DNA from: Gnetum montanum
Lineage: Eukaryota > Streptophyta > Gnetopsida > Gnetales > Gnetaceae
Reading direction: 5' to 3'
Assembly (NCBI GenBank): GCA_015680685.1
Contig: MNCI01036318.1
Coordinates: 107,777-171,776 of the forward strand
DNA: 64,000 nucleotides
Shown here: positions 47,201 through 55,743 of the stretch, one piece after another
Numbering within the stretch: the first letter of the stretch is position 1
Layout of the letters: each line of letters begins with the position of its first letter
Position numbers and translations under genes: made by a program
Notes under the pieces: generated by a model
Told to the model about the DNA's origin: nothing
Seen by the model: the letters and a program-made list of their open reading frames with translations, nothing else
Database searches by the model: none

Positions 47201-50200
47201 CTGTTCATCTTACAAAGTAATATAATTCTTCTGCAACATTACTTGAGTAACCTCCACATGGCATGTTTCATAACCAACAAAAAACAGAGGGACGTATGTC
47301 AAACGTTATAGCAATAGTTTAGTTAGATTTTTACCCTGATATTCAGTGAAATCTGTTTCTTTGCATTTTTTACATTTTATGTACATATCAGCTTTGAAAA
47401 TAGTCCTTTCAAGAAAGGGCTTTCAATCTTCTTAATTAATTAGAACCACACCACAAAAGAATTAAAATGAAGATGGAACATAATTATAAAAAAGTGCAAT
47501 AAAAATTAAGGTATGTCTAGCGCATTAAAAACCTAAAACTAAACTATTATTATTTAGCCAAAGTAAGCATTAAGAAATTTATTCAAGTTTCTGTTTGTTG
47601 TAATGTTTGCAGATACGAACTTCACTACCAGATGATCACGTTTGGAAAGGTAACTTGTAATGTTACAATGGTTTTTGTTGTTTAAGACTCCTTTCGACAA
47701 AAGAATGTCTACATCAAACTGGTGTTTCATTCGAGGGTTTTAATCTGTGTATCATTTCATTTGTCCCTGCCCCTCTTGTGCCCTTCCTTGCAATTATTGC
47801 CTTATGTTGATCCCAATGTCTTTAAATTCCTCTGTTCCTTTGTTTGTTTGTTTAAACGAGCAAACTTTTCTTTCAGGTGCACAAAACCCTTCACCCATTC
47901 AACTTTCATTTATCTAAAACTTTTATTGAAAGCAATATTTTGATTTCCATGCTTTCTAAATGGCAACTGAAGCTACCCTCTACCTTGTTCCCTTCATTAG
48001 ACATTCTTGCATTGAACCTATCCAGTCCACTCCCAAACTTTCTTTTAACTTTCAAAATACTTATTTATGCAACTCATCTTCAGGTATTTTGTACAAAAAG
48101 CAAACCAAATTGTAATGCATGTCCAATGCGATGTGACTGCAAACATTTTGCAAGCGCTTTTGCCAGGTCAGAGACATTTCACTATCACTTTTTGCCAGGT
48201 CTGAGAAAGCATATCTCTATCAATATTAATGCAATTGATTACACTTTCAGTGCTAGGCTTGCATTGCCAGCTCCATCAGAAGAATCAGCTTTGGTACATA
48301 GTGAATCAAACTTTTTAACCCTGCCAACTGTACAGAGTATTTATCAAACTATAGACACAGATATTTGTAATAATAATTTTCCAAAGCATCTTCTAGAGGC
48401 AAAACCTGAGGAGTTCAAAGATCAAAATATAACCACAGATGCTTGCAACAATAGCAGTTCAGATCATCTTATCGAGGCAAGCCCTGAAGTATCCAAGTGT
48501 GAACCAATAATTGAAGAACCAATGACACCTGAACCTGAAAATGTTGAATGCTCTGAGAGCGCAGCTGAGGAATACATGGATCCTGATGAAATTCCTGTTA
48601 TTAATCTCAACTACGAACAACTTCAACTGAATGTACAGAAAATTTATGAAGGCACGGTCCAAGATGGTGATACAACTTCTGGAACAGTTTCAAAGGCCCT
48701 AGTTATTATGTCTCCTGCTGTTGCGTCAATACCTGAACCAAAGCTGAAGAATGTGGGAAGACTAAGAACAGAGCATCGAGTGTAAGTAAACACTGCTAAG
48801 ATTTTGTTATATGCAACTTCCATGATTTCAACATTCTACATTCAATTCCAAGATCTCAGCTTTTAGTATTGAGTTTTCTTCCAAGACACTTGTTTTTCTA
48901 TTTTGCAGATATGAGCTTCCAGATGATCACCCACTTCTAAATGAGGTTAGTATGAATTGATTGTTAATAAAATACATGTTTTCTGAAACTCATTTATGGA
49001 CATTAATTATCTTTTTCATAAACCTGATGACATCCCCCAGTTTGAATCCAGAGAAGCAGATGATGCTACCCATTATCTTCTTGCAATATGGAGTCCAGGT
49101 ATTTTTTCAGATTTGATACTATTCCCGGCCTTTGGAGTTAACAACCAGTCACCATTTTTTGTATTAGATTCTTTTTCCAAAAAGTTATAATAAAATTTTA
49201 TAAAAGAAATTTATTAATAATGATAAAACTTCTCTCCTGTTTCAAAACAGGAAACTAGAAGACACAAAACTTGCAGAATTTAGAAATTTATTACTGATAA
49301 TTGGAGATTGTTTCAGGAGAGACGGCAGATTCCATTGGAGCGACTGAACAATTTTCAAATTTGAAAGAATGTGAGAAACATCACTGTGAAAAGGAATCTT
49401 GTAATTCTTGCCTTGCAAACCAAGATAGCAATGAAAATACTGTCAAGGGTACTATGCTGGTACGTAAGAAACATTCTTTGGAAAAGAGTATCCGATGTGC
49501 TTTTGTGACATCATTGTTTTTTATTTAGAATACGAAATGTACATGTCATTGAAAGTATGATAAACACCTCGCTTGTGCATTTAAGGATATGCTTATTCGA
49601 TGCCATTGCAGATACCTGTTAAAACAGCCATGCGAGGTAGCTTCCCACTGAATGGAACATATTTTCAAGTGAATGAGGTATGTAGTCAACCTAACTCCAG
49701 CTAAATTCCAGAATTCAATACATGGTTTGAACAACAAAATCATCATGAACAGAGATTGCTGAAAGTTATTAAGAAAATCATGGAATTGTTTCAGAGAGAA
49801 ACATTTAGATATATTTTTATCTTGTAGAAAACTGTAAAATGAGAGTCCTTGGTTTGTGACTTGTTAGTATTAACACATAAGAATGTAGAGATTGTTGAAA
49901 GCCAAAGTCTTAACAGACACCACTTTCTGAGAGTTTCTTGGTCTGTTAAATGTAGATTTAATCATAAATGGATATCAAATCAAATCAATGAATACAAGAA
50001 AAACAGTATTGAACAAAAGAAATATCAATACGAGAACTTCAATCTGTTGAGATAAATGCAATTGGTGATAGTGACCATTATACGATGTCCATTCCATACC
50101 AAACTATTACAACATACTCAATAAGCGAAATGCTGCAGGTGTTTGCCGATCATGAGACAAGTTTACGCCCAATGAAAGTACCAAGATCATGGATCTGGAA

Positions 50201-53200
50201 TCTGGAAAGGCGCACAGTCTATTTTGGTACATCTATTCCAACAATATTCCGTGGTAAGAATTATTTTGATGCATTACCATTCTAAGCATATATTTATGTT
50301 CTAGGATTTACTGTGATCGGTTCTTTGTTCTTTCAGGTCTACCTACAGGCGAAATACAAAAATGCTTTTGGAGAGGTAATGTGTTTTCCAGAGTACCTAT
50401 GATTAGTTCTTACTTTCTTCATTTGGACATGACCACTGAAAACAATTTCTATTATTCTTCTGAATGCATTTGCAAACATGTTATGCCCACCCCTTAAAAT
50501 TTCAGAGGTATATCACAACATCCAGAAAGTTGTATCGTAGTAAAACTACAATTCATCCCCCATGGAATAGCATGGTCGCAAAGGGGGCTTGCAGTTAGTG
50601 AAAGTTGTCAGTTCACTCCTGGCCTGCACAAAACCCTAGCCAACTATAGGTTAAGGATCAGAGTCTTTGCAAAAATTCCCAGAGACGTTGAGGGGGGGTT
50701 AGCACGTGAGGATTATAAGGATTTAGGAGGATAATACTGTACATGGTGCTCTCAATTCCACCTCTCTCTGTGTCTGCGAAAAAATAATTAAAAAATGCTA
50801 CAAATCCTAACATTATAATATAAGAAAAATAGATAGAATAGCATGTCAGAAGCAAGTGGTGGGCTTTTAATGCAGAATGGGTTGCCAACGTCAATAAGCA
50901 ATAAAAAAAAATTTAAGATTGCCACATCTTCTTCTGCTTCTTCTTCTTCTTCTTCTTCTGCTTCTTCGGGGAAAGCAGCAACAAGCTAACAGGCACAACC
51001 AACAGTCACCACTTGAACACTTCAAAGTTTAAAGGCACCTCACCCAAAGAAATGTATCAAATTCTTCCATCAAGAAATGTCTCAAAATAGGATTTCCCAG
51101 AGAAGCAATTTTGGATAAAACACCAGCAGGCTGATTAGATTCTTGAGAGATATGGGAAACCTCGCAGTCAAAATGTCAAGTCGAAACAGTATTTGCCGGA
51201 AATGTCTGGTTCGGTAAAATAGCAGCAGTCTCATTAGCTTCCTAAAAGATATAAGATATCTCCTATTCCATACCTTAAAGCATATTCCAGGTACCATTTA
51301 TTTGAGCTTAAAGCATAATTGAAATTTCTCATCCCTTGAAAACTTGCAACGCATTAAGGATCATTCTAACTTTCCAAAAAACCAAGGATGTTTCAATACC
51401 TTCCCAAGAAGTTGTTCTAGCATTCACACCAGATCCGATTGATGAAAGAGGGTTGGCTTCCCAATCTCTGATAATAAGCCCTATAACCATGTTGTCATCT
51501 TTATGATCCACTAAATACTCACCCTTGTACCAATGAATTCTTCTTCTTCTTCATCCTAGCCTTATCCCAACTACATGCATAAAACAATTAAGAAAATTCC
51601 TGAAAGAAAAGCTGAACAACTCACAAAAACTGACCTATCCTATTCACTGCCAAAATTATAGGTATAATTTAATTTTGCTAGAAGATTGTCAATGTAATCA
51701 TTCTCATCACCACTGAATGAGCAAAAATCTGATTCTAACAGAGAGACCCCTAATCCAATTTGGCCATGTATTCCCTCCATCATGATCACACTAAATCTTA
51801 GATGCAGAAGAAGCAGTTAGCCATATCACAGCTTGAAAATGCCAAAATTGACACTCAAAAGAATCACTGAGGATGGGAACCACAAAAACAAGAGGTTCCT
51901 TTGCCAAAAACCATCACTGTCAAGCCCAATTTCAGTAACATGACAAAATTGAATGCTTAGATCAACATAGGCTACAGCATCAGCCACCATTGCTTGCCCA
52001 TTAACAATCTTGCTATTATGTACGACTGATTGGAGAGAAACGTAATCAAGGATCTGCCAACACCATGCTGCCACCTACAAAAGGCTCAAATAAAGGATGA
52101 TACCTGAGAACATTCTTCCATGTGGAAGCTCTATAATACCAAATAGGAAACCCCAAAAGGCTATCATTCCATTCATCTTCTGCATCCTTTAACCAACCTT
52201 AGCAGATAAAACTAGACATTTGAAATTAAAGATCTTCAATGCCAGTCCTTGGTTCTTGTCATTGATGATATTCCCTTAAGCAATGGAAAAGATTTTCATG
52301 TTATCAACAAGCTCATTAGTCCACGGGAAATTTCACATCATGCTCATAGAGCAAACAATAAAGCTAGGGAGTTGAATTACTGATAGTTGATAGAAACAGA
52401 GACCAGAGAAGAACTCATAGAGAAAACACAACAGTGCTGAAGCTTATGAACATGCTACAGAAAGATAACGGGCCAGCTAGATGAATTAGCCTGAAACTTG
52501 TTTAAATAGGTATCCAAACTCCTTTCCATGCTACCTTTATAGGCATTCTTCAGTATTTGGAAGGAAAATCATTGATGATGCATCTTGGGTTGCAAACTTG
52601 GTGTTAAAGAAAAATAAAGCAATTTTATGATTATCGATACATTATCAAATGGCTTTTTGACAAGACTGAAGAACATAAAAATTAGAAACATAAAGCACTC
52701 TAGCATAAATAATAGTATCATCCATGAAATTCTGTTAGTTTAAAGAAGTAACGTTGACTTCTTTGATAGCCATAGCATTGCCCGCTAATGACAATAGACA
52801 TCCTGAGTTGATACAATGCAGCAATTCAAGAAACAAATGTCTTGTGTTGCCCAAGAATCCATAACGTTGATACTGATGATCGATTTTGTTTATTGATATT
52901 CAATGTCAAATCATGGAACTGGGTTGGTGTGTACAAACTTTCACGAGTTGATATAATGCCATCGTCTCTTTAAAGCCTACGAACAAAACCCCCTTGCACT
53001 TCAGAGGAGGCAGCACCTGTTTTCTCAGCAGAATATTCCAGACTTCAAACTTATCTGTCATCTGACGCTTATATATTAATATGCCAAAAAAATTTAAAAT
53101 AAGATGAAAATTTTTAATTACTGACTAGTTTGCATGGTTTGCATGTTCTATAATGAGAGGACTTCTCTCCAGAGCAACCATAAACCATATAAAAAACCTT

Positions 53201-55743
53201 CAAGCAGACAATAAATCCATCGACAGATTCCAAAAATCTCTTAGCCCTTTTAGAGGACACGAAGTTTCTACCATAAAACTACTATCTGGTTTATTTTTAG
53301 ACAGTAAACCTTGTAAAATTATTTTACTTCACTTTGTTATCAATATCTAACACCCATCATAAACATACTTTGAGTTCATTTTGAATAAGGCTTTTCTGCT
53401 CCGAGAATTTTCATATCCTACCCTCACCAGAAACTAGGGTTCTTATGGCCAATCAGTAATAGCTTGGTTTGAAGGACTTCTAACTCAAGGTTCAGATCTA
53501 TTTGCTTAAGGTACGTTTGGTTGGGCAAATCTGCAGATGCAGAATTTGTTGATTCAACTTTTTACAGTAAAAAAGTGTTTGGTTTTGTATGGAAAATTCA
53601 TTGAATTTAGGAGGGAGCATCAGATTCACCCTTTCAGCTTGTTGAATATATGACATGATGCTTTAAAAGACGGGTCAGAGTCTTCTGATACAACCGGGCC
53701 TCCTGTTAGATTATGATCAGTATTGTCTCGCTCTAGTCATTCAATTTTTATCAACGAGTCCTCCCAGAACGTTGAACATTCGTCCTAGAGTGGCCTCCCC
53801 TACTGGGACATCACTTATGGATTGGTGGATTCATAATTGTTGCTCGTGGTGAACCCGTGAACATTGTTCATGGCACAGATTGGTTGAGGAAAAAACCTAA
53901 ACCCGGGATAGTGGATGCCCACCAGATGATTCACCCAACTGTAGTACCTTTTGGATTCTTCTTGAGTGCATTGTGGATTTTTTTCAGATTTCATTGGATT
54001 CGTGACTCTTTGGACTCAACATCTACATGGGTACAAGGATACAAGTTCTCAAGAATCACGGAACCGTCCTCTAGGAAAAGCTTCTTTAAATAAGGAATTG
54101 GGTCGCACCACTTCCAACAACACCCCTCTTGGACCATAATCCCATTATGGAGGAAACTTCACAGATTCTAGAATATGGGGAACGTCAAATTCTAAAAAAC
54201 GTGTAAGGCACATTCTGCATTTTGTTAAACGGCCTATTGTTTCCCAAATTTAGCAACTGCCGTGAGAATTATCTTTTCAAACCAAAACATGAAAAGTCTA
54301 ATCGTGGCAGAAAAACCATCAAGGAAATTTGTCAGAAACCTTAAAGCCTAATACTTGCCTAACATTGGCTCTCTTATTTGCCAAGGCCAGGGTAATATTC
54401 TTTACTTTGAGAAGTCTGAAAAGTAGAAAACCGTATGTCAAGGTAAGAATCTCTACCTTTCTTAACAAGGCCAGGATAAAATTCTTTGAACCTTTATTTT
54501 AGAAAGTCCTTAATGCTTGCTTTACTAAGGTAGAATGAGCAAAAGTTAACTTGTTTCAAGTGGCTGTACTCAGGTTAACTTGTTTCAACCTTTATTTTAG
54601 AAAGTCCTTAATGCTTGCTTTACTAAGGTAGAATGAGCAAAAGTTAACTTGTTTCAAGTGGCTGTACTCAGGTTAACTTGTTTCAAGTGACTGTACTCAT
54701 GTTCAAATTCAGGTTGTAACTTGAGAAACAAACACTTTTGTAACTTGTTCAAGTGGCTGTACTCATGTTCAAATTCAGGTTGTAACTTGAGAAACAAACA
54801 CTTTACCATCCCTCTTTAGGAGATCATCTGTCGTAATTCTACAAAGATTTCATCTCATCAACAGTGGCACGGCACGGTAATATTGGGGAAAAAAACGTTT
54901 GTGCATCGGAATCATATATTGGCACAGTAAAAATATACGTTCAAGGACACTTATAACATCACGTAAACCGTTCTTCATAAATCATCTTCAAATCTTTCGC
55001 AGGTTAAGCATGAAATGTATCTTCTTGTAAGAAGATGCTATAATTTTTGATTTTTGAAATCAACTTTATAAGAAGCAAGATTCTGGATATGCAGAAGGAC
55101 TTTCTTAACATGGAACCAAGATGGCAAGACTTTTTTAACATGGAACCAAGGCCACAGTGGGCAAAGCTCATAGAAGAATGACCACGGTAGGAAAATTAAG
55201 AAATTCTAAGCTCATGGTAGGCAAAGATCATAGAAAACTTGAAAATTTCCGTTTAAGAAGTTTCTGAAACTTGTGTGCTCCAGTAGCGAGACCAATGTAA
55301 ATAAAAGATTGTTTGAATATGCAACGCCTACGGAAAATGAATATTAAGACCACCATGCTCAAGGGCATCGAAAAGACAAAATTTTCTTACCCGTCAGGTG
55401 TTGCAATTTTTACCTTCATTTCATCGAGAAGTTGCAACTGCAATATTGCATCTCTATCTGCATCGAAAAGCGTCTTTAACCTTCATCTCGTGTTCTGCAT
55501 AAACTCTAAATGTCTTTCGTAACAAATGAGAAACTGAATGCAGGTTTTGTCTGTGTAAGAGGTTTTGATCGGCAGGTTCGAGCTCCGCGCCCTCTCGTCG
55601 CGAGACTGCATTTCCCAGCAAGCAAGCAGGTCAGACCTCAGAAGAGAGAAACAGCACACAGAAAGCCAAAGCCGAAGCTCACAGAAAAGACAGAGACACA
55701 AACATCTGACACCAACAGGAATGAAATAAGTTCCATTAAATAA
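31719..55743 (+). CDS. DML: DEMETER/ROS1-like 5-methylcytosine DNA glycosylase (18 coding exons, 1803 aa)
   Basis: A nuclear bifunctional glycosylase/lyase that excises 5-methylcytosine and starts base-excision repair, giving active DNA demethylation. Exons: 31719-32265, 32481-34364, 34531-34621, 35024-36278, 36381-36460, 36606-36690, 37498-37589, 37748-37816, 47613-47649, 48084-48166, 48251-48781, 48909-48945, 49041-49098, 49317-49459, 49612-49677, 50139-50253, 50337-50375, 55544-55743. All introns are GT-AG and all phases agree. Order: Ser/Thr-rich N-terminus, basic cluster (~residues 550-600), domain A (~750-860), a ~370-residue linker, HhH domain B (~1229-1380) with Lys1298 and Asp1316, Fe-S cysteines 1383/1390/1393/1399, and a C-terminal RRM-like domain (~1665-1765). 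The Lys-Asp spacing of 18 equals that of DEMETER. The start ATG directly follows an in-frame TAA. DME versus ROS1/DML subfamily is not resolved. The gene looks functional. Confidence 0.93.
32481..34364 (+). CDS. DML: DML exon 2 (residues 184-810), repeats, basic cluster and start of domain A
   Basis: The longest exon begins WTRFPNFQAFCS. It has four ~19-residue repeats (197-274) and a Lys/Arg cluster KERRRKHRPKVKVE near residue 480. It closes with the family block NRIWRLLMGK and FKGRVDSFIARMHLVQG, which leads into the glycosylase domain. The first part reads through in frame from the acceptor at 32480. Confidence 0.9.
34531..34621 (+). CDS. DML: DML exon 3 (residues 812-840), glycosylase domain A core
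   Basis: Encodes GDRRFSKWKGSIVDSVIGAF then LTQNVADHLS, the most conserved part of domain A in plant 5-methylcytosine glycosylases. Confidence 0.95.
34676..34840 (+). repeat. Possible SINE-like fragment in intron 3
   Basis: AAGTTCCATCCCAAG resembles a Pol III B box and stands ~40 bp after GTAACTTGTTAG, a weak A box. No clear 3' tail or target duplication. Confidence 0.25.
35024..36278 (+). CDS. DML: DML exon 4 (residues 842-1259), end of domain A, linker, start of domain B
   Basis: Begins SAFMALASRFPPIP, completing domain A. A ~370-residue Ser/Glu-rich linker of low conservation follows. It ends with NWEAVRCADVEEIAETIRDR and NNVLAGRIK, the opening of domain B. The intron phase at 36278 is 0. 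Confidence 0.93.
36381..36460 (+). CDS. DML: DML exon 5 (residues 1260-1285)
   Basis: VFLERVHSEQGCIDLEWLKD then VPPDDAK. This is the domain B segment before the helix-hairpin-helix. Confidence 0.95.
36606..36690 (+). CDS. DML: DML exon 6 (residues 1287-1314), helix-hairpin-helix with catalytic Lys1298
   Basis: DFLLGVRGLGLKSVECIRLL contains the GLGLKS hairpin. Its Lys is the Schiff-base nucleophile of bifunctional HhH-GPD glycosylases. Confidence 0.95.
37498..37589 (+). CDS. DML: DML exon 7 (residues 1315-1344), catalytic Asp1316
   Basis: VDTNVGRICVRLGWVPIQPL then PESLQLHLLE. The Asp of VDTNVGR is the conserved catalytic residue. Confidence 0.95.
37748..37816 (+). CDS. DML: DML exon 8 (residues 1346-1367)
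   Basis: YPILESIQKYLWPRLCTLDQ. The donor AACGCT|GTATGT opens the 9.8-kb intron 8. Confidence 0.93.
39005..39206. repeat. 51-bp tandem repeat, four copies, with internal hairpin
   Basis: Starts at 39005, 39056, 39107 and 39158; the copies are practically identical. Each holds CTTGGTG and CACCAAG, a 7-bp inverted pair around a short loop. As 51 is divisible by three, every frame without a stop stays open through it; this explains the long but meaningless frames here. Confidence 0.95.
39226..39347. repeat. 62-bp direct repeat, two copies
   Basis: ATGAACAAAAGCCTAACC starts at 39226 and again at 39288, and the units are all but identical. It directly follows the 51-bp array. Confidence 0.9.
40549..40565 (+). 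repeat. LINE target-site duplication, left
   Basis: AAATATGATATAAACTT here and at 46496-46512 (17 bp). The first A's of the right copy may belong to the poly(A) tail, so the certain part is 14-15 bp. Confidence 0.85.
40716..40890 (+). repeat. 88-bp tandem units near the LINE 5' end
   Basis: GCAGGTGAGGGTACAGATGC begins at 40716 and 40804 and the copies differ at about one base. Tandem units at a LINE 5' end can serve as promoter monomers, as in mouse L1; this is only an analogy. Confidence 0.85.
40888..41920 (+). pseudogene. LINE ORF1 remnant
   Basis: At 41011-41262 the frame gives FEAYSHKGITMHLKIGRPPK then RALVWVRFHYLPLEYWS and LPKIIGQTIW. This is the layout of the DUF4283 domain found in plant LINE ORF1 (an RNA-binding RRM-like fold). 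A frameshift after 41262 continues FDTFTMPMDGMGYAHFCMW. The rest is Lys/Pro-rich and broken. Confidence 0.55.
43684..43935 (+). repeat. 126-bp tandem duplication within LINE RT
   Basis: TTGGGCTGCTCTTCGAATA occurs at 43686 and 43812; the two units differ at a few sites. It equals 42 codons, so the frame is kept, but it doubles a segment after RT motif A. Confidence 0.93.
44899..44969 (+). repeat. 36-bp duplication in zf-RVT region
   Basis: GTGGAGCC(C)ACTTGTCCCC is followed by CTATGTCTTCAAGACACA, present twice in tandem with one base lost in the second. This shifts the frame and splits the zinc-binding region. Confidence 0.9.
45331..46480 (+). other. LINE 3' part after zf-RVT
   Basis: Short open stretches (45381-45677, 45977-46270) include a Gln-rich, coil-like piece starting EWWQKQWTNIQREAQQATTQ. 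I do not recognise an RNase H domain. It ends in an A run next to the target duplication, so it belongs to the LINE. Confidence 0.45.
46496..46512 (+). repeat. LINE target-site duplication, right
   Basis: Second copy of the 17-bp duplication described at 40549-40565, directly after the A run. Confidence 0.85.
47613..47649 (+). CDS. DML: DML exon 9 (residues 1369-1380)
   Basis: YELHYQMITFGK, a 37-nt micro-exon. Its first base completes Leu1368. It ends domain B and is identical in type to DEMETER-family proteins. Confidence 0.93.
48084..48166 (+). CDS. DML: DML exon 10 (residues 1381-1407), 4Fe-4S cluster
   Basis: VFCTKSKPNCNACPMRCDCK gives the C-x6-C-x2-C-x5-C spacing of the endonuclease-III-type iron-sulfur loop. 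An extra Cys1397 stands where most relatives have Gly. Confidence 0.93.
48251..48781 (+). CDS. DML: DML exon 11 (residues 1409-1584)
   Basis: Starts ARLALPAPSEESALVHSE after the junction Ser1408. An acidic linker follows, including EEYMDPDEIPVINLNYEQLQ, and it ends GRLRTEHRV. It joins the Fe-S cluster to the C-terminal domain. Confidence 0.92.
48909..48945 (+). CDS. DML: DML exon 12 (residues 1586-1597)
   Basis: YELPDDHPLLNE, a 37-nt micro-exon of the conserved 'YELPD.HPLL' block. Confidence 0.92.
49041..49098 (+). CDS. DML: DML exon 13 (residues 1598-1616)
   Basis: FESREADDATHYLLAIWSP, followed by split Gly1617. Conserved segment before the permuted CXXC region. Confidence 0.92.
49317..49459 (+). 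CDS. DML: DML exon 14 (residues 1618-1664), permuted CXXC region
   Basis: Cys-rich: C..HHCEKESCNSC near residues 1635-1648, then VKGTML. This matches the position of the permuted CXXC unit thought to help recognise CpG-type DNA. Confidence 0.88.
49612..49677 (+). CDS. DML: DML exon 15 (residues 1665-1686)
   Basis: IPVKTAMRGSFPLNGTYFQV then NE, the start of the RRM-like domain. Confidence 0.93.
50139..50253 (+). CDS. DML: DML exon 16 (residues 1687-1724)
   Basis: VFADHETSLRPMKVPRSWIW then RRTVYFGTSIPTIFR, the core of the C-terminal domain needed for activity in DEMETER. Confidence 0.94.
50337..50375 (+). CDS. DML: DML exon 17 (residues 1726-1737)
   Basis: LPTGEIQKCFWR, 39 nt, both ends splitting Gly codons. 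Followed by the 5.2-kb intron 17. Confidence 0.92.
50927..50967 (+). repeat. (CTT)n microsatellite in intron 17
   Basis: Runs of CTT with two CTG interruptions. Confidence 0.9.
51320..52300 (-). pseudogene. Possible old LINE fragment with RNase H-like segment
   Basis: Minus 51511-51329 reads VIGLIIRDWEANPLSSIGSG then a Glu in TSWEGIETSLVFWK. This resembles the plant RVT_3 RNase H pattern 'G.V.RD..G' and 'E..A...AL'. Minus 52074-51826 is another open piece with no clear match. The ends are not visible. Confidence 0.35.
54491..54686 (+). repeat. 98-bp tandem duplication in intron 17
   Basis: CCTTTATTTTAGAAAGTCC starts at 54491 and 54589; the units are the same. Confidence 0.9.
54691..54805 (+). 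repeat. 66-bp duplication in intron 17
   Basis: CTGTACTCATGTTCAAATTC starts at 54691 and 54757. It shares GTGGCTGTACTCA with the preceding 98-bp units, so the two arrays are related. Confidence 0.85.
55544..55743 (+). CDS. DML: DML exon 18 (residues 1739-1803 and stop)
   Basis: FVCVRGFDRQVRAPRPLVAR then LHFPASK closes the conserved domain. A 38-residue Lys/Thr-rich tail, KPKPKLTEKTETQTSDTN, follows before TAA. Confidence 0.94.

Larger units (their letters stand above)
37817..47612 (+). other. DML intron 8 (9796 bp) carrying a LINE and two minisatellites
   Basis: The intron is GT..AG bounded and phase-consistent. It is mostly A/T-rich DNA. A ~5.9-kb LINE occupies 40566-46495, and tandem repeats lie at 39005-39206 and 39226-39347. 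Without the LINE it would be about 3.9 kb. It separates the catalytic exons from the Fe-S exon. Confidence 0.9.
50376..55543 (+). other. DML intron 17 (5168 bp)
   Basis: Bounded by AGAG|GTAATG and TGCAG|GTTTTG. It holds a CTT microsatellite (50927-50967), a possible minus-strand RNase H fragment (51329-51511) and duplications at 54491-54820. No bounded transposon with clear ends is seen. Confidence 0.9.

Noticed and set aside
47877-48785. Single 302-residue ORF covering introns 9 (end) and 10 and exons 10-11
   Set aside because: The part before 48084 has no family similarity and a good acceptor lies at 48083. The in-frame 84 nt at 48167-48250 interrupt the conserved FASAFASARLALP, so they are read as an intron; only retention remains possible.
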